From contig NZ_VLKY01000004.1 of the NCBI RefSeq assembly GCF_007830155.1, forward strand, positions 1-64,000: a stretch of DNA of 64,000 nt, in the 5' to 3' direction. The translations under genes and the position numbers were made by a program. The notes beneath the pieces are model-generated. The model worked only from the letters and a program-made list of their open reading frames with translations. It did no database searches and was not told the DNA's origin. The first letter of the stretch is position 1, and each line of letters begins with the position of its first letter. This document shows positions 20,859 to 30,859 of the stretch, piece after piece. Source of the DNA: Pseudomonas duriflava. GTDB lineage: Bacteria > Pseudomonadota > Gammaproteobacteria > Pseudomonadales > Pseudomonadaceae.

Positions 20859-20886
20859 GAAAGCCACTCTCAAAGGAGATGACAAC

Positions 20887-21507
20887 ATGCCCCATACACT
20901 TCCCCAGCTTCCATATGCCTACGATGCGCTTGAGCCTCATATCGACGCACAGACAATGGAGATCCACCATACCAAACACCACCAGACCTATATCAACAAC
21001 CTGAATGCTGCGCTTGAAGGTAGTGGGCTTGAAGATCTGCCAGTCGAGCAGTTGTTGACTCAGTTGGACAAGGTTCCCCAAGACAAGCGCGCCATGGTCG
21101 TCAACAATGGCGGCGGACACGCTAACCATTCGCTATTCTGGACAGTCATGACTCCTCAAGGCGGCGGTAACCCTGACGGAGCGCTGGCTGAGGCCATCAA
21201 CTCCCAACTGGGTGGTCTGGACGCTTTCAAAGAGGCTTTCACCAAGGCTGCCGTGTCTCGTTTCGGCAGCGGCTGGGCCTGGCTGAGCGTAACGCCAGAG
21301 AAAAAACTGGTGGTAGAAAGCACATTGAATCAGGACAGTCCTATTATGAATGGCAATACGCCCATTCTGGGGCTAGACGTTTGGGAACACGCCTATTACC
21401 TGCGTTACCAAAACCGTCGCCCTGAATACATTGGTGCTTTTTATAACGTCATCAACTGGCCTGAAGTAGCTCGCCGCTATCAAGCAGCGATGGGCGGAGC
21501 CGCCTGA
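20887..21507 (+). CDS. sodA: Superoxide dismutase, Mn type
   Basis: A 206-residue Fe/Mn superoxide dismutase starting [20 protein letters not shown]. Metal ligands are His27, His81 (in [12 protein letters not shown]) and the Asp and His of LDVWEHAYY. The [11 protein letters not shown] and the Gly-rich loop after it point to the manganese form. It removes superoxide in the cytoplasm. AAGGAG lies 8 bases before the ATG; the frame is open upstream but the family start is clear. It stands alone, without the fumC gene that precedes it in P. aeruginosa, and may keep iron control through the AT-rich palindrome upstream. Confidence 0.96.
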   Translation: MPHTLPQLPYAYDALEPHIDAQTMEIHHTKHHQTYINNLNAALEGSGLEDLPVEQLLTQLDKVPQDKRAMVVNNGGGHANHSLFWTVMTPQGGGNPDGALAEAINSQLGGLDAFKEAFTKAAVSRFGSGWAWLSVTPEKKLVVESTLNQDSPIMNGNTPILGLDVWEHAYYLRYQNRRPEYIGAFYNVINWPEVARRYQAAMGGAA

Positions 21508-21581
21508 TTCACTACTAAACAGACGGTGCAGCTAGTTCTGCGCCGTCGTCATGACTTTTTCTCTCCCGCCTAAGAAGTTTT

Positions 21582-22463
21582 ATGCGCGCCTTTCAAGCCT
21601 TCCTGACTACCAATATTCGCTGGGCCCTGCTGTTTACACTGTTATGTGTGACTGTATTTCTTGTTCAGCTCGAGGAGCTCAGGCAGCTTTTTCAAGCTGC
21701 TCCCATGCGCGCAGCTTTACAAGGTGGATTGCTCTGTGCTCTTGGTACCGCTCTAGGGGCTCTTCCGGTTCTTGCGCTGGCTCGTGTTTCAGAACGCTTT
21801 TCAAATGCCCTGCTGGGATTTGGCGCAGGTGTCATGCTGGCTGCTACAGCCTTTTCGCTATTGATTCCTGCTTTGGCGGCCAGTGGCGACTTAGGGTATT
21901 CCAAATGGGGTAGTGGAGGCTTGGTCAGTGCGGGGCTGTGTTTGGGTGTAATGGGCATGCTTGCACTTGAGCGTATAATGCCGGCTCAGGAATTAAGCGA
22001 AGGGGAGAGGACCTCAATTGTCTCTCCGCGCATCCTTTTATTTGTCGCAGCGATTGTCTTGCATAATATTCCAGAGGGAATGGCTGTCGGCGTAGCCGAA
22101 GGGGCCAGTTTGGAAGGTGCTGACAGCCTAGCACTAGGTATCGCCTTGCAAGATTTTCCAGAAGGTATGGTCATTGCCTTAGTGTTGGCAGGCGCTGGTG
22201 TCAATCGTTTCAAAGCTGTTGGTATCGGTGCGGCATCTGGGTTGGTTGAGCCGCTGTTTGCCGTTATTAGTGCTTGGCTGGTCAGTATCAGCCAACTACT
22301 GTTGCCTTGGGGGCTGGCTCTGGCGGCTGGTGCCATGTTGTTTGCCGTTACCCACGAAGTTATTCCTGAGACGCATATTCGAAAGGGTTACAAAACCTCG
22401 GCTACTGTAGGGCTTGCTATAGGCTTTTGTTTGATGATGGTCATGGACACAGCGCTGGGGTAG
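21582..22463 (+). CDS. ZIP-family divalent metal transporter
   Basis: A 293-residue membrane protein with about eight helices. The metal-site helices are visible: LHNIPEGMAVGVAEG and, further on, LQDFPEGMVIALVL, which match helices IV and V of ZIP transporters (zinc, iron or manganese uptake), plus a terminal THEVIPETH. A gene of this type sits at this place in Pseudomonas beside sodA and the nitrogen PTS genes. The metal is not determined by sequence; manganese or zinc supply next to Mn-SOD is plausible. It converges on ptsO with only 4 bp between them. Confidence 0.9.
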   Translation: MRAFQAFLTTNIRWALLFTLLCVTVFLVQLEELRQLFQAAPMRAALQGGLLCALGTALGALPVLALARVSERFSNALLGFGAGVMLAATAFSLLIPALAASGDLGYSKWGSGGLVSAGLCLGVMGMLALERIMPAQELSEGERTSIVSPRILLFVAAIVLHNIPEGMAVGVAEGASLEGADSLALGIALQDFPEGMVIALVLAGAGVNRFKAVGIGAASGLVEPLFAVISAWLVSISQLLLPWGLALAAGAMLFAVTHEVIPETHIRKGYKTSATVGLAIGFCLMMVMDTALG

Positions 22464-22467
22464 GTAG

Positions 22468-22740
22468 TTACTCACCCTCGTCAAAGCGATTGTTGATTAG
22501 TTCAAGCAACGCCTGTAAAGCCTCTTCGCTCTGTTCGCCTTCAGTAGTGAGATGAAGTACCGTACCTTTGCCTGCTGCAAGCATCATGACTGACATGATG
22601 CTTTTGCCATCGATCTGGCTTTCGGGGCTGCGTCCTACCTTGACTTCACAAGGATAGCGTCCCGCCACGCCGACGAATTTAGCGGCTGCACGGGCATGCA
22701 GACCCAGCTTGTTGATGATGGTTATTTCTTGGGCGGGCAT
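22468..22740 (-). CDS. ptsO: Nitrogen PTS phosphocarrier NPr
   Basis: A 90-residue HPr-like protein. The phosphorylated His is in KLGLHARAA (about residue 15) and the regulatory-site Ser is in GKSIMSVMMLAA. NPr passes phosphate from EI-Ntr (PtsP, encoded elsewhere) to PtsN, encoded three genes upstream. The start is taken as MPAQEITI at 22740, with a four-codon upstream alternative. It is the last gene of the rpoN-hpf-ptsN-rapZ-ptsO group. Confidence 0.95.
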   Translation of the reverse strand: MPAQEITIINKLGLHARAAAKFVGVAGRYPCEVKVGRSPESQIDGKSIMSVMMLAAGKGTVLHLTTEGEQSEEALQALLELINNRFDEGE

Positions 22741-22754
22741 TGCGTCTAACATCC

Positions 22755-23624
22755 TTAGTGGTGATGTCCAGAAATATCTCGATGACGAATCTGGACTTTT
22801 TTCAGTTTGGATTTAAGGGCCGTTCCCAGGCGTTGAGCCAGGTAGACCGAGCGGTGATGTCCTCCCGTGCAACCGATGGCAATCGTGACGTAGGAACGAT
22901 TGTTGGCTGCAAAGCTGGGGAGCCATTTGATTAGATAATTATAGATGTCCTGATAGAGTTCTTCGACTTCAGGCTGCTCTTCCAAATACCGGATAACGGG
23001 CTGATCCAGTCCGGACAGCTCTCTCAAATCGGCCTTCCAGTAAGGGTTAGGCAAAAAGCGGATATCAAACACCATGTCGGCATCTACCGGGATGCCTCGC
23101 TTGAATCCAAACGACTCGATAAGAAAGGCAGTACCAGGCTCGGGGGCATTAAGCAGCCGAAGCTTTACCATATCCTTGAGTTGATACAGGTTGAGACTGG
23201 TAGTGTCGATCTTTAGATCGGCCAGATCGGCAATAGGCATGAGCAGCTGCTTCTCGTCCTCTATCGCTTCAGCCAAAGAGCGATACTCGCTGGTCAGCGG
23301 ATGGCGCCTACGCGTCTCCGAGAAGCGCTTGAGTAATGTTTGATCGTCAGCATCAAGATACAGTACGTCGACCCGTATATGCCGAGCACGCACTTGCCCG
23401 AGTAAATCCGGGAAACGTTGTAGCTGGCTTGGTAGGTTACGTGCATCGATGGACAGTGCCACCTTGGCCTGAATTCCTTCTGAACCCAGCAGTGTACGCT
23501 CCGCCAGTTCAGGTAAAAGCCCGGCGGGAAGGTTGTCAATGCAGTAGAAGCCATTGTCTTCTAGCACATTAAGCGCTGTGCTCTTACCAGAGCCGGAGCG
23601 TCCGCTAACGATAATCAGATGCAT
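22755..23624 (-). CDS. rapZ: RNase adapter protein RapZ
   Basis: A 289-residue protein with an N-terminal P-loop (GRSGSGKST, about 8-16) and the RapZ C-terminal RNA-binding domain (about 155-289) containing [14 protein letters not shown]. In enteric bacteria RapZ guides RNase E to the GlmZ sRNA to tune glucosamine-6-phosphate synthase; the role in Pseudomonas is less certain. It is 1 bp after ptsN and just before ptsO, the conserved nitrogen-PTS order. Length is normal. Confidence 0.95.
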   Translation of the reverse strand: MHLIIVSGRSGSGKSTALNVLEDNGFYCIDNLPAGLLPELAERTLLGSEGIQAKVALSIDARNLPSQLQRFPDLLGQVRARHIRVDVLYLDADDQTLLKRFSETRRRHPLTSEYRSLAEAIEDEKQLLMPIADLADLKIDTTSLNLYQLKDMVKLRLLNAPEPGTAFLIESFGFKRGIPVDADMVFDIRFLPNPYWKADLRELSGLDQPVIRYLEEQPEVEELYQDIYNYLIKWLPSFAANNRSYVTIAIGCTGGHHRSVYLAQRLGTALKSKLKKVQIRHRDISGHHH

Positions 23625-23625
23625 A

Positions 23626-24090
23626 TCATTGACCGCTTTGGGCGTCGATGACTATTTGATGGAGCTCGCGGCTGGTAGTTGCATGACGCAGATGATCACG
23701 CATGTCGGCTTTATCCAACATGGCAGCGATCTGACGAAGCAGTTCCAAATGCTGTTCGGTAGCTGCTTCTGGCACCAATAATACAAAAATTAAGTCGACA
23801 GGAGCGCCGTCGAGCGAGTCGAAATCGACTGGTGTCTGTAGGTGACACAGTACACTAAGCGGTTCCTTGGATCCGCTCAGACGGCAATGAGGAATAGCAA
23901 TACCATTGCCGAATCCTGTAGAGCCGAGCTTTTCCCGAGCTAGAAGGCTTTCAAAGATGGACTGGGCATCGTGCCCAGGCAAGTCAGCAGCCGCAATCTC
24001 GGCAATGTGCTGGAGCACGGCTTCTTTACTGGTACCCGGCACACTCACGTGTGAGCGGCCGGGGGTCAGGATGGTTTCTAATCGAATCAT
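23626..24090 (-). CDS. ptsN: PTS IIA-like nitrogen regulatory protein PtsN
   Basis: A 154-residue EIIA-Ntr. The phosphorylated His is in GIAIPHCRL (about residue 68). It is the terminal acceptor of the nitrogen phosphorelay and adjusts potassium transport, the stress response and carbon/nitrogen balance by protein contacts. It lies between hpf (16 bp upstream) and rapZ, downstream of rpoN, as in other gammaproteobacteria. Confidence 0.95.
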   Translation of the reverse strand: MIRLETILTPGRSHVSVPGTSKEAVLQHIAEIAAADLPGHDAQSIFESLLAREKLGSTGFGNGIAIPHCRLSGSKEPLSVLCHLQTPVDFDSLDGAPVDLIFVLLVPEAATEQHLELLRQIAAMLDKADMRDHLRHATTSRELHQIVIDAQSGQ

Positions 24091-24106
24091 AAGGTGGTTA
24101 CAGGTC

Positions 24107-24415
24107 TCAACGGACGCCCAACCCCTGCTGCCGCTCGAGCTGCTTCTCTTTGTGCTTGATCAATTGGCGGTCGAGCTTGTCGGCAAGCAGGTCAATGGCA
24201 GCATACATGTCATCGTGCTCGGCATTTGCAACGACCGAGGCGCCTGCTACATGCAAGGTGGCTTCAACTTTTTGCTTGAGTTTGTCGACCTGCATGATCA
24301 CCTGCACATTGGTGATACGGTCGAAGTGACGTTCGAGTCGGACGAGCTTCTCTCCAATGTAGCTGCGTAGGGAGTCGGTAACATCCAGTTGATCACCACT
24401 GATGTTGACTTGCAT
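24107..24415 (-). CDS. hpf: Ribosome hibernation promoting factor (short form)
   Basis: A 102-residue HPF/YfiA protein with the family start MQVNISGDQLDVTDSLRSYI and a basic, Gln-rich C-terminus. It binds the 30S decoding centre in stationary phase and, in the short form, works with RMF to make 100S dimers. It lies directly downstream of rpoN. AAGGAGAACGC precedes the ATG. Confidence 0.94.
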   Translation of the reverse strand: MQVNISGDQLDVTDSLRSYIGEKLVRLERHFDRITNVQVIMQVDKLKQKVEATLHVAGASVVANAEHDDMYAAIDLLADKLDRQLIKHKEKQLERQQGLGVR

Positions 24416-24445
24416 ACCGCGTTCTCCTTATTGCCGTGGTGTAAC

Positions 24446-24466
24446 AGGCAGGCAAGGTGCCTGCCT
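24446..24466 (-). terminator. Hairpin between rpoN and hpf
   Basis: AGGCAGGC (24446-24453) pairs with GCCTGCCT (24459-24466) around AAGGT. It lies in the 121-bp gap between rpoN and hpf on the minus strand. There is no clear U-tract, so it may attenuate or process rather than end transcription. Confidence 0.4.
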
Positions 24467-24536
24467 CGGTAACACGTCGAGCCTGGCTGCGCCGTACAAG
24501 CCGACGCCTTGAAGAGGCTCTGGCAGCGTTGCGCCG

Positions 24537-26033
24537 CTAGACCAGTCGCTTGCGTTCGCTTGATGGGGCTATGCCCAGCGATTCGCGATATTTGGCAACG
24601 GTACGGCGGGCAACTTGTATGCCCTGTGACTCCAGTAAACCAGCGATCTTGCTGTCACTCAATGGCTTTTTTGCATTTTCCGCAGCAACTAGCTTCTTGA
24701 TGATTGCGCGAATGGCTGTAGACGAGCATTCTCCACCCTCCGCCGTATTCACATGACTAGAGAAAAAGTACTTTAGCTCATAAATACCACGTGGCGTATG
24801 CATGAATTTCTGCGTGGTAACACGCGAAATGGTTGATTCATGCATACCTACAGCTTCGGCAATATCATGTAGCACAAGAGGCTTCATTGCCTCCTCGCCA
24901 TACTCTAAAAAACCACGCTGATGCTCGACAATCTGTGTTGCCACCTTCATCAACGTCTCGTTGCGGCTTTGCAAGCTCTTGATGAACCAGCGCGCCTCCT
25001 GCAATTGGTTACGCATAAAGGTGTTGTCAGCACTGCTATCAGCGCGTCGGACGAAGCCGGCATACTGAGCATTTACGCGTAGCTTGGGAACAGCTTCCTG
25101 ATTCAGCTCAACGAGCCAGCGGTCATTATGTTTGCGAACGATAACATCGGGTATGACATATTCCGCCTCGCCAGACTCGATTTGTGAGCCGGGGCGTGGG
25201 TGTAGGCTTTGGATGAGCTCGATAACTTGGCGGAGCTCATCTTCCTTGAGTTTCATGCGGCGCATCAGCTGGCTGTAATCACGGCTACCTAGAATATCCA
25301 GGTAATCGCTGGCCAGCCGCTTGGCTTCGGTAAGCCAGGGAGTCTTTGCAGGAAACTGATTGAGTTGCAGCAGCAGGCATTCGCGTAGATTGCGAGCCCC
25401 AATTCCTGCCGGCTCGAATTGCTGGACGCGCCGTAATACAACTTCGACTTCGTCGAGCTCTACCTCAAGCTCCGGGTCGATCGAGGAGAGGATATCTTCA
25501 AGAGACTCTTCCAGATATCCATCATTATTGATGCCATCAATAATTGACAGGGCAATAACGCGATCGGTATCAGACATCGGTGCCAGATTCAGCTGCCACA
25601 GCAGATGACTCTGTAGACTTTCCCCCACTGAAGTGCGTGCGGTGAAATCCCATTCATCATCTTCCGAACTAGGCAGGTTGCTGGCGCTCGTCTGATAGAC
25701 ATCCTCCCAGGCAGTATCTACTGGCAGTTCACCAGGAATACGATCGCTCCACTCGGACTCATCCACATCCGGCATATCCACCGTCGTGGTCGTATCCTTG
25801 AAAGTAATTTCCTGATTGCCGGGGGTAGGCAACTCATCACCATTGGCAAGCGGGTCGACATGATCGAAATCGTCACCTTCCTCTTGCCGCTCGAGCATTG
25901 GATTGGATTCCAAGGCCTCCTGAATTTCCTGTTGAAGATCCAGCGTAGAAAGCTGTAGTAATCGAATGGCCTGTTGCAGCTGAGGGGTCATGGTCAGCTG
26001 CTGGCCCATCTTTAAGACTAACGATGGTTTCAT
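24537..26033 (-). CDS. rpoN: RNA polymerase sigma-54 factor RpoN
   Basis: A 498-residue sigma-54. Region I is Gln/Leu-rich ([27 protein letters not shown] at the start), region II is acidic (about 55-130), the core-binding and HTH regions follow, and the RpoN box [10 protein letters not shown] is near the C-terminus (about 473-482). It directs transcription of nitrogen, flagellar and other genes with ATP-driven activators. It heads the rpoN-hpf-ptsN-rapZ-ptsO cluster, 106 bp after lptB. Confidence 0.97.
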   Translation of the reverse strand: MKPSLVLKMGQQLTMTPQLQQAIRLLQLSTLDLQQEIQEALESNPMLERQEEGDDFDHVDPLANGDELPTPGNQEITFKDTTTTVDMPDVDESEWSDRIPGELPVDTAWEDVYQTSASNLPSSEDDEWDFTARTSVGESLQSHLLWQLNLAPMSDTDRVIALSIIDGINNDGYLEESLEDILSSIDPELEVELDEVEVVLRRVQQFEPAGIGARNLRECLLLQLNQFPAKTPWLTEAKRLASDYLDILGSRDYSQLMRRMKLKEDELRQVIELIQSLHPRPGSQIESGEAEYVIPDVIVRKHNDRWLVELNQEAVPKLRVNAQYAGFVRRADSSADNTFMRNQLQEARWFIKSLQSRNETLMKVATQIVEHQRGFLEYGEEAMKPLVLHDIAEAVGMHESTISRVTTQKFMHTPRGIYELKYFFSSHVNTAEGGECSSTAIRAIIKKLVAAENAKKPLSDSKIAGLLESQGIQVARRTVAKYRESLGIAPSSERKRLV

Positions 26034-26139
26034 GGCTGCGGGCTTAGCACCTTATCTACAGACGCGAACTGCGCCACGGAGCCCACCAGATAACTTGGCA
26101 GGGATGAGCAAATTATATGCCTGGTTTTTGCCTTTTTGC

Positions 26140-26868
26140 CTAGAGGCGGAATTCATGCCCCAAATACACGTCTTTAACGAGTGAGTTGGCCAGTACGCTT
26201 TCGGCGTCCCCCTCGGCAATGAGTTGGCCATCGCTCACGATGTAGGCGGTTTCGCAGATTGTAAGTGTTTCACGTACGTTATGGTCTGTGATTAGAACCC
26301 CAATTCCTTTGGCTTTCAAATGGCGAATGATCTGTTTGATATCGCCAACAGAAATGGGGTCAACCCCGGCAAAAGGCTCGTCCAGTAAGATGAACTTAGG
26401 AGCAGTCGCCAACGCTCGGGCGATTTCCACACGACGACGCTCGCCTCCCGAGAGACTCATTCCCAGATTGTCCCTAATATGGGTGATATGGAACTCTTGG
26501 AGGAGAGATTCAAGCTCTTGGGCGCGGCCATGACGATCTAAGTCTTTACGCGTCTCCAGAATAGCCATGATGTTATTGGCTACGGTCAGCTTACGAAAAA
26601 TTGAAGCTTCCTGAGGTAAATAACCAATCCCAGCCCGTGCGCGGCCATGCATAGGGAGGTGAGTTACATCAGTATTGTCAATTAATACGCGGCCATGATC
26701 AGCCTTGACCAGCCCTACTATCATGTAAAAGCAGGTGGTTTTCCCAGCTCCGTTAGGGCCAAGCAAGCCAACAATCTGCCCGCTTTCGATCGTAAGGCTA
26801 ACGTCCCGCACTACCTGCCGGTTCTTGTAGCTCTTGGCCAGGTGCTGGGCTTTGAGCGTCACTGTCAT
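26140..26868 (-). CDS. lptB: LPS export ABC transporter ATPase LptB
   Basis: A 242-residue ABC ATPase with Walker [11 protein letters not shown] (about 35-44), signature [13 protein letters not shown] and Walker [14 protein letters not shown]. LptB powers extraction of lipopolysaccharide from the inner membrane with LptF, LptG and LptC. Its ATG overlaps the lptA stop by four bases. Genes lptC-lptA-lptB run together on the minus strand, upstream of rpoN. Confidence 0.97.
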   Translation of the reverse strand: MTVTLKAQHLAKSYKNRQVVRDVSLTIESGQIVGLLGPNGAGKTTCFYMIVGLVKADHGRVLIDNTDVTHLPMHGRARAGIGYLPQEASIFRKLTVANNIMAILETRKDLDRHGRAQELESLLQEFHITHIRDNLGMSLSGGERRRVEIARALATAPKFILLDEPFAGVDPISVGDIKQIIRHLKAKGIGVLITDHNVRETLTICETAYIVSDGQLIAEGDAESVLANSLVKDVYLGHEFRL

Positions 26869-27410
26869 TGGGCTTGTTCCGAGGACTGATTTCGATTCTT
26901 GGGCTGAATGACCATGTCGATACGTGGTCTGGGCGTAGTGATCTGATTGCCATTGGCACGTCCAGCGTTTACAACCTGACGCTGTGTATCGTAGACAATC
27001 TTCTCACCTTCAAACGTGTTGCCTTGTTGTACAACTTTGGCCTGATCAATCAGGATAATGCGGTTTTGATCAGCATAATATTGAATCGTCAGGCCATAAG
27101 CCTGAACTATATCTTTATCAGCTGAGGGTTTCTGCTCGTAGTAGGCAGGCTTACCTACAGCAGTAGCTACCTTGATATTGCCATCGGCATCTTGTGTGAT
27201 GGTAACGGTATTGCCGGTAATCCGCATCGAGCCCTGGGTAATGATGACGTCGCCACGGTAAACCGCTACATGCTGCTTGTCGTCCAGTTCAGCACTGTCC
27301 GCCTGTACGCGGATGGGCTGGTCTCTATCGGAAGGCAGTGCCCAAACATTCGCGCTGCCCAAGGTAGCGGTCAGGGACAATAAAAAAGGAAGGGATTTAA
27401 CGAACCTCAT
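26865..27410 (-). CDS. lptA: LPS transport periplasmic bridge protein LptA
   Basis: A 181-residue exported protein: a signal peptide (cleavage probably after VWA, about residue 24) and an OstA/LptA beta-jellyroll (about 32-145) with the family stretch [21 protein letters not shown]. LptA units form the bridge carrying LPS across the periplasm. The start overlaps the end of lptC by 14 bases, and the end overlaps lptB, so the three genes are tightly coupled. Confidence 0.95.
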   Translation of the reverse strand: MRFVKSLPFLLSLTATLGSANVWALPSDRDQPIRVQADSAELDDKQHVAVYRGDVIITQGSMRITGNTVTITQDADGNIKVATAVGKPAYYEQKPSADKDIVQAYGLTIQYYADQNRIILIDQAKVVQQGNTFEGEKIVYDTQRQVVNAGRANGNQITTPRPRIDMVIQPKNRNQSSEQAQ

Positions 27411-27969
27411 GCTGGCCTCTTACTTTGGACAGCAGGAGCATTCTGCCGTCGTTCAGGTACGCTTTCATTCCTAGCGCCGTGGTCACGCCATTGGCGGCCT
27501 CGATTCTAACGGCTTGCTCGGTTTGAGCATAATCTTTATCGGGAAAAACGGTGAGTCGTGTAGTCGTGAGAACAGTCGATCGGCCCTTGGCATCCGTTCG
27601 CTCGACACGCACATCATCGATCAGTTCGGCCTGACTGCCTCCTGGTGCCACTTCGGCACGGACGCTACGCATATGCCAGGGCAAATCAGTGCCTCGATAG
27701 GCCAGCACGTCGGGACGCGTCACGTGAGTAATATCAGTCGCTTCCACATGGTCTAATCGCTCGGAGGTCATTTCATATTGCACTTTACCGTCGGGGCGAT
27801 ACTGTATTGCACGTGCATTAATAGCAAAGGCATCAATCCTGCTGTCGGACACGCTCGTCGTTTCAGCTGGATTGATAAAGCGTTGCGGCAATAGATTCCA
27901 ATAACCTATAGCTGCTAAGACAAGGGCAATAAGTCCATATGACAGTGGTTTTCGCAAGGTGCGGAACAT
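27397..27969 (-). CDS. lptC: LPS export protein LptC
   Basis: A 190-residue bitopic inner-membrane protein: one N-terminal membrane helix (about 10-27) and a periplasmic LptC jellyroll domain. It hands LPS from LptBFG to LptA. It is the first gene of lptCAB here. In Pseudomonas the gene before lptC is normally kdsC; here only 105 bp separates it from kdsD. Confidence 0.92.
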   Translation of the reverse strand: MFRTLRKPLSYGLIALVLAAIGYWNLLPQRFINPAETTSVSDSRIDAFAINARAIQYRPDGKVQYEMTSERLDHVEATDITHVTRPDVLAYRGTDLPWHMRSVRAEVAPGGSQAELIDDVRVERTDAKGRSTVLTTTRLTVFPDKDYAQTEQAVRIEAANGVTTALGMKAYLNDGRMLLLSKVRGQHEVR

Positions 27970-28017
27970 AAGTTAAGGCCTATATAAGCCGGGCATATGA
28001 AGTGCCCCTGTGGTGCC

Positions 28018-28071
28018 TGAGCAGACAATGACATGCCGGGCAGAATATTGGATCATGCTGGTGTCTGCTCA
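28018..28071. repeat. Inverted repeat in the kdsD-lptC gap
   Basis: TGAGCAGACA (28018-28027) and TGTCTGCTCA (28062-28071) are perfect 10-bp inverted arms 34 bp apart. The right arm ends 4 bp from the kdsD stop. The motif GCCGGGCA also occurs twice within the gap. It may be a long-loop hairpin after kdsD, or a mark of the event that removed kdsC. Confidence 0.5.
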
Positions 28072-28074
28072 TGC

Positions 28075-29049
28075 CTACATGACCCCTGCACGTAGCAGGT
28101 CGTGCATATTCAGTGCACCTACAGGTCGGTCTGTTTCGTCCACAACAACCAAAGCGTTTATCTTGTGATCCTCCATGATCTTAAGTGCTTCGGCCGCAAG
28201 CATGTGAGGTTTTGCTGTTTGTCCATGAATCGTCATGACATCGTCAATTAGAGTCGAGCGAATATCGATTCCCCGATCCAGTGAGCGGCGTAAATCTCCA
28301 TCGGTAAAAATGCCGGCTAAGGTTCCGTCCGCCTTCTGAACGACCGTCATACCAAGGCCCTTGCGCGACATTTCGAGTAGGGCTTGGCTTAATGAGGTGC
28401 CTGTCATTACGCAAGGAAGACGGTCGCCTACATGCATAACATTTTCTACCTTCAAAAGCAGTCGTCTGCCTAGTGCCCCGCCAGGATGGGAAAAGGCAAA
28501 ATCTTCGGCCGTAAAACCGCGGGCTTCTAAAAGGGCTATTGCGATTGCATCGCCAAGAACCAAGGTGACCGTGGTAGAGGAGGTTGGGGCAAGATTCAGT
28601 GGGCAGGCCTCCTGGGCAACACTGGTGTCCAGGTTCACGGTTGCAGCCTGCGCAAGCGGTGAAGAGGGATTGCCTGTCATGCTGATCAGGGTAAGGCCCA
28701 TGCGCTTGATTAATGGCAACAGGGTAATGATCTCTGGTGTCGACCCTGAATTGGACAGCGCTAACACAATGTCATCACGAGTGATCATGCCCATGTCGCC
28801 ATGGCTCGCTTCAGCCGGATGTACGAAAAAGGCTGGTGTTCCGGTGCTGGCCAGAGTGGCAGCGATTTTATTGCCGATATGGCCGGATTTTCCCATCCCT
28901 AGCACGATCACACGGCCTTTAGACGCTAGCATCAACTCGCAAGCGTTCACGAAGCGGCCGTCGATACGTGAGCGAAGCGCATTTACCGCCTCAACTTCAT
29001 TCTTAATCGTACGGTTGGCGGACTCTATGAAATTTGAGAAGGATGACAT
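28075..29049 (-). CDS. kdsD: D-arabinose-5-phosphate isomerase
   Basis: A 324-residue protein with an N-terminal SIS domain (about 35-170, including VLGMGKSGHIGNKIA) and two CBS domains (about 205-320). KdsD isomerises ribulose 5-phosphate to arabinose 5-phosphate, the first step to Kdo for LPS. It starts the minus-strand LPS group, divergent from mlaF. The phosphatase gene kdsC normally follows it and is absent here. Confidence 0.96.
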   Translation of the reverse strand: MSSFSNFIESANRTIKNEVEAVNALRSRIDGRFVNACELMLASKGRVIVLGMGKSGHIGNKIAATLASTGTPAFFVHPAEASHGDMGMITRDDIVLALSNSGSTPEIITLLPLIKRMGLTLISMTGNPSSPLAQAATVNLDTSVAQEACPLNLAPTSSTTVTLVLGDAIAIALLEARGFTAEDFAFSHPGGALGRRLLLKVENVMHVGDRLPCVMTGTSLSQALLEMSRKGLGMTVVQKADGTLAGIFTDGDLRRSLDRGIDIRSTLIDDVMTIHGQTAKPHMLAAEALKIMEDHKINALVVVDETDRPVGALNMHDLLRAGVM

Positions 29050-29255
29050 CGGTCTGATAAAGGCGCTGATAAGAGTTAAAAGGATGAAAGTATAACGTTA
29101 AACCGCGAGTTCCTCCTATGGAAACGCTTGGAATTATCCTTTGATTGGGGGGCAGGTGACGTAATGTTATAGTTCTTCCCTTATCGGGCGGACCTGAACG
29201 TGCCTTGATCGTAGATTGGAGCGTCTTTTAGGGATGCGATTAGCTAGGAGTTTAG

Positions 29256-30065
29256 ATGAGCACCGATAGCACGTATGCCGTCGAGCTTAGAGGTGTGACC
29301 TTCAAGCGTGGCGAGCGTACTATCTACGACAATGTTGATATACGGATTCCACGCGGCAAGGTGACTGGAATCATGGGGCCCTCAGGCAGTGGCAAGACCA
29401 CGCTATTGCGGTTGATTGCCGCTCAGCTTCGTCCCGATCGTGGTGAAGTCTGGGTTAATGGTGTCAATTTGCCTACCTTGACTCGAAGTGAGTTGTTCGA
29501 TTTGCGCAAGCAGATGGGCGTACTCTTTCAGAGTGGAGCGTTGTTTACCGATCTTGACGTTTTTGAGAATGTAGCCTTTCCCTTGCGGGTCCATACGAAG
29601 CTTCCCGATGAGATGATTCGGGACATTGTATTGATGAAGCTGCAAGCCGTGGGTCTGCGTGGCGCGCTTGATCTGATGCCGGATGAGCTGTCGGGCGGTA
29701 TGAAGCGTCGTGTGGCTTTAGCGCGTGCCATTGCCCTGGATCCGCAAATTCTTATGTATGACGAGCCGTTTGTAGGACAAGACCCTATTGCTATGGGCGT
29801 TCTGGTACGTCTGATCCGCTTACTAAACGATGCGTTGGGGCTGACTAGTATTATCGTTTCCCATGATCTGGCTGAGACAGCCAGTATCGCGGACTATCTC
29901 TACATCGTAGGTGATACGCAGGTTCTGGGGCAGGGAACGCCTGCAGAACTCAAGGAGTCCACGGACCCTAGGGTTCGTCAGTTTATCAAGGGCATACCTG
30001 ACGGACCTGTCCCATTTCACTTTACGGCTGCCGATTACCGTGAAGACCTGCTAGGGAGGCGTTGA
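29256..30065 (+). CDS. mlaF: Phospholipid ABC transporter ATPase MlaF
   Basis: A 269-residue ABC ATPase. Walker [12 protein letters not shown] (about 41-51), signature [14 protein letters not shown] and Walker [14 protein letters not shown] are intact. It drives the Mla system that keeps phospholipids out of the outer leaflet of the outer membrane. AGGAG lies before the ATG. It heads mlaFEDCB; its stop overlaps the mlaE start. Confidence 0.97.
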   Translation: MSTDSTYAVELRGVTFKRGERTIYDNVDIRIPRGKVTGIMGPSGSGKTTLLRLIAAQLRPDRGEVWVNGVNLPTLTRSELFDLRKQMGVLFQSGALFTDLDVFENVAFPLRVHTKLPDEMIRDIVLMKLQAVGLRGALDLMPDELSGGMKRRVALARAIALDPQILMYDEPFVGQDPIAMGVLVRLIRLLNDALGLTSIIVSHDLAETASIADYLYIVGDTQVLGQGTPAELKESTDPRVRQFIKGIPDGPVPFHFTAADYREDLLGRR

Positions 30066-30859
30066 TGCGTCGAAATTCCTTACTTGAGCGTATCCGCCTT
30101 GTTGGTCGCGCCGGCCTCGATGTGCTGGCCGCGTCTGGCCGCTCGTCCATTATGTTGGGGCAGGCCCTGGTCGGGCGCTCCGGTGCTGGCAAGGGCTGGC
30201 AGTTGTTGGTCAAGCAACTCTATGCGGTTGGTGTGCTCTCGTTGCCGATTATCCTGGTGTCTGGATTTTTTATCGGCATGGTGATCGCGCTTCAAGGTTA
30301 CAACATCTTGGTAACCTACGGCTCTGAGGAAGCGGTGGGGCAGATGGTTGCCTTGACCTTGCTGCGGGAGTTGGGCCCTGTCGTTAGTGCCTTGCTGTTT
30401 GCAGGGCGTGCCGGTTCAGCGTTGACCGCCGAGATTGGCAACATGAAATCCACCGAGCAGCTTTCTAGTCTTGAAATGATCGGTGTAGACCCGCTTAAGT
30501 ACATCGTAGCGCCACGGCTGTGGGCAGGGTTTATCTCGCTGCCCTTGCTGGCTGCCATTTTTAGCGTGGTTGGCGTGTGGGGGGGCGCAATGGTAGCCGT
30601 AGATTGGCTAGGCGTTTTCGAAGGATCGTTCTGGGGCAATATGCAGAACAGTGTCCAGATGACGGACGTGATCAATGGTGTGATTAAGAGCCTAGTCTTT
30701 GCCTTCGTTGTTACCTGGATTGCCGTGTTTCAGGGATATGACTGTGATGCCACGTCCGAAGGCATCAGTCGTGCTACGACTCGTACCGTTGTTTATGCCT
30801 CGCTTGCCGTGCTGGGCCTTGACTTCATTTTGACTGCTTTGATGTTTGGAGATATTTGA
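30065..30859 (+). CDS. mlaE: Phospholipid ABC transporter permease MlaE
   Basis: A 264-residue permease with about five membrane helices and the MlaE signature region ([20 protein letters not shown], about 116-135). It is the membrane channel of the MlaFEDB complex. The ATG at 30065 overlaps the mlaF TGA, and its own TGA overlaps the mlaD ATG, showing translational coupling. A TTG one codon earlier is a less likely start. Confidence 0.96.
   Translation: MRRNSLLERIRLVGRAGLDVLAASGRSSIMLGQALVGRSGAGKGWQLLVKQLYAVGVLSLPIILVSGFFIGMVIALQGYNILVTYGSEEAVGQMVALTLLRELGPVVSALLFAGRAGSALTAEIGNMKSTEQLSSLEMIGVDPLKYIVAPRLWAGFISLPLLAAIFSVVGVWGGAMVAVDWLGVFEGSFWGNMQNSVQMTDVINGVIKSLVFAFVVTWIAVFQGYDCDATSEGISRATTRTVVYASLAVLGLDFILTALMFGDI

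Larger units (their letters stand above)
20584..20886 (+). other. 303-bp non-coding gap before sodA
   Basis: No convincing coding sequence is seen. The pmbA-proximal part holds a stem GCCTTAC/GTAAGGC (20583-20603) and a G-run/C-run pair near 20622-20638 that could end the pmbA transcript. An AT-rich palindrome lies at 20676-20691. The last 70 bases contain a hairpin at 20832-20858 and then AAGGAG before sodA. In P. aeruginosa the iron-regulated fagA-fumC genes precede sodA; nothing like them is present. Confidence 0.6.

Noticed and set aside
20680-21129. A minus-strand frame across the sodA leader and gene start
   Set aside because: It overlaps the certain sodA sequence and has no sequence signature.
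28361-29095. A 244-codon plus-strand frame opposite kdsD
   Set aside because: Mirror of the SIS/CBS coding sequence, low-complexity composition, no family match.
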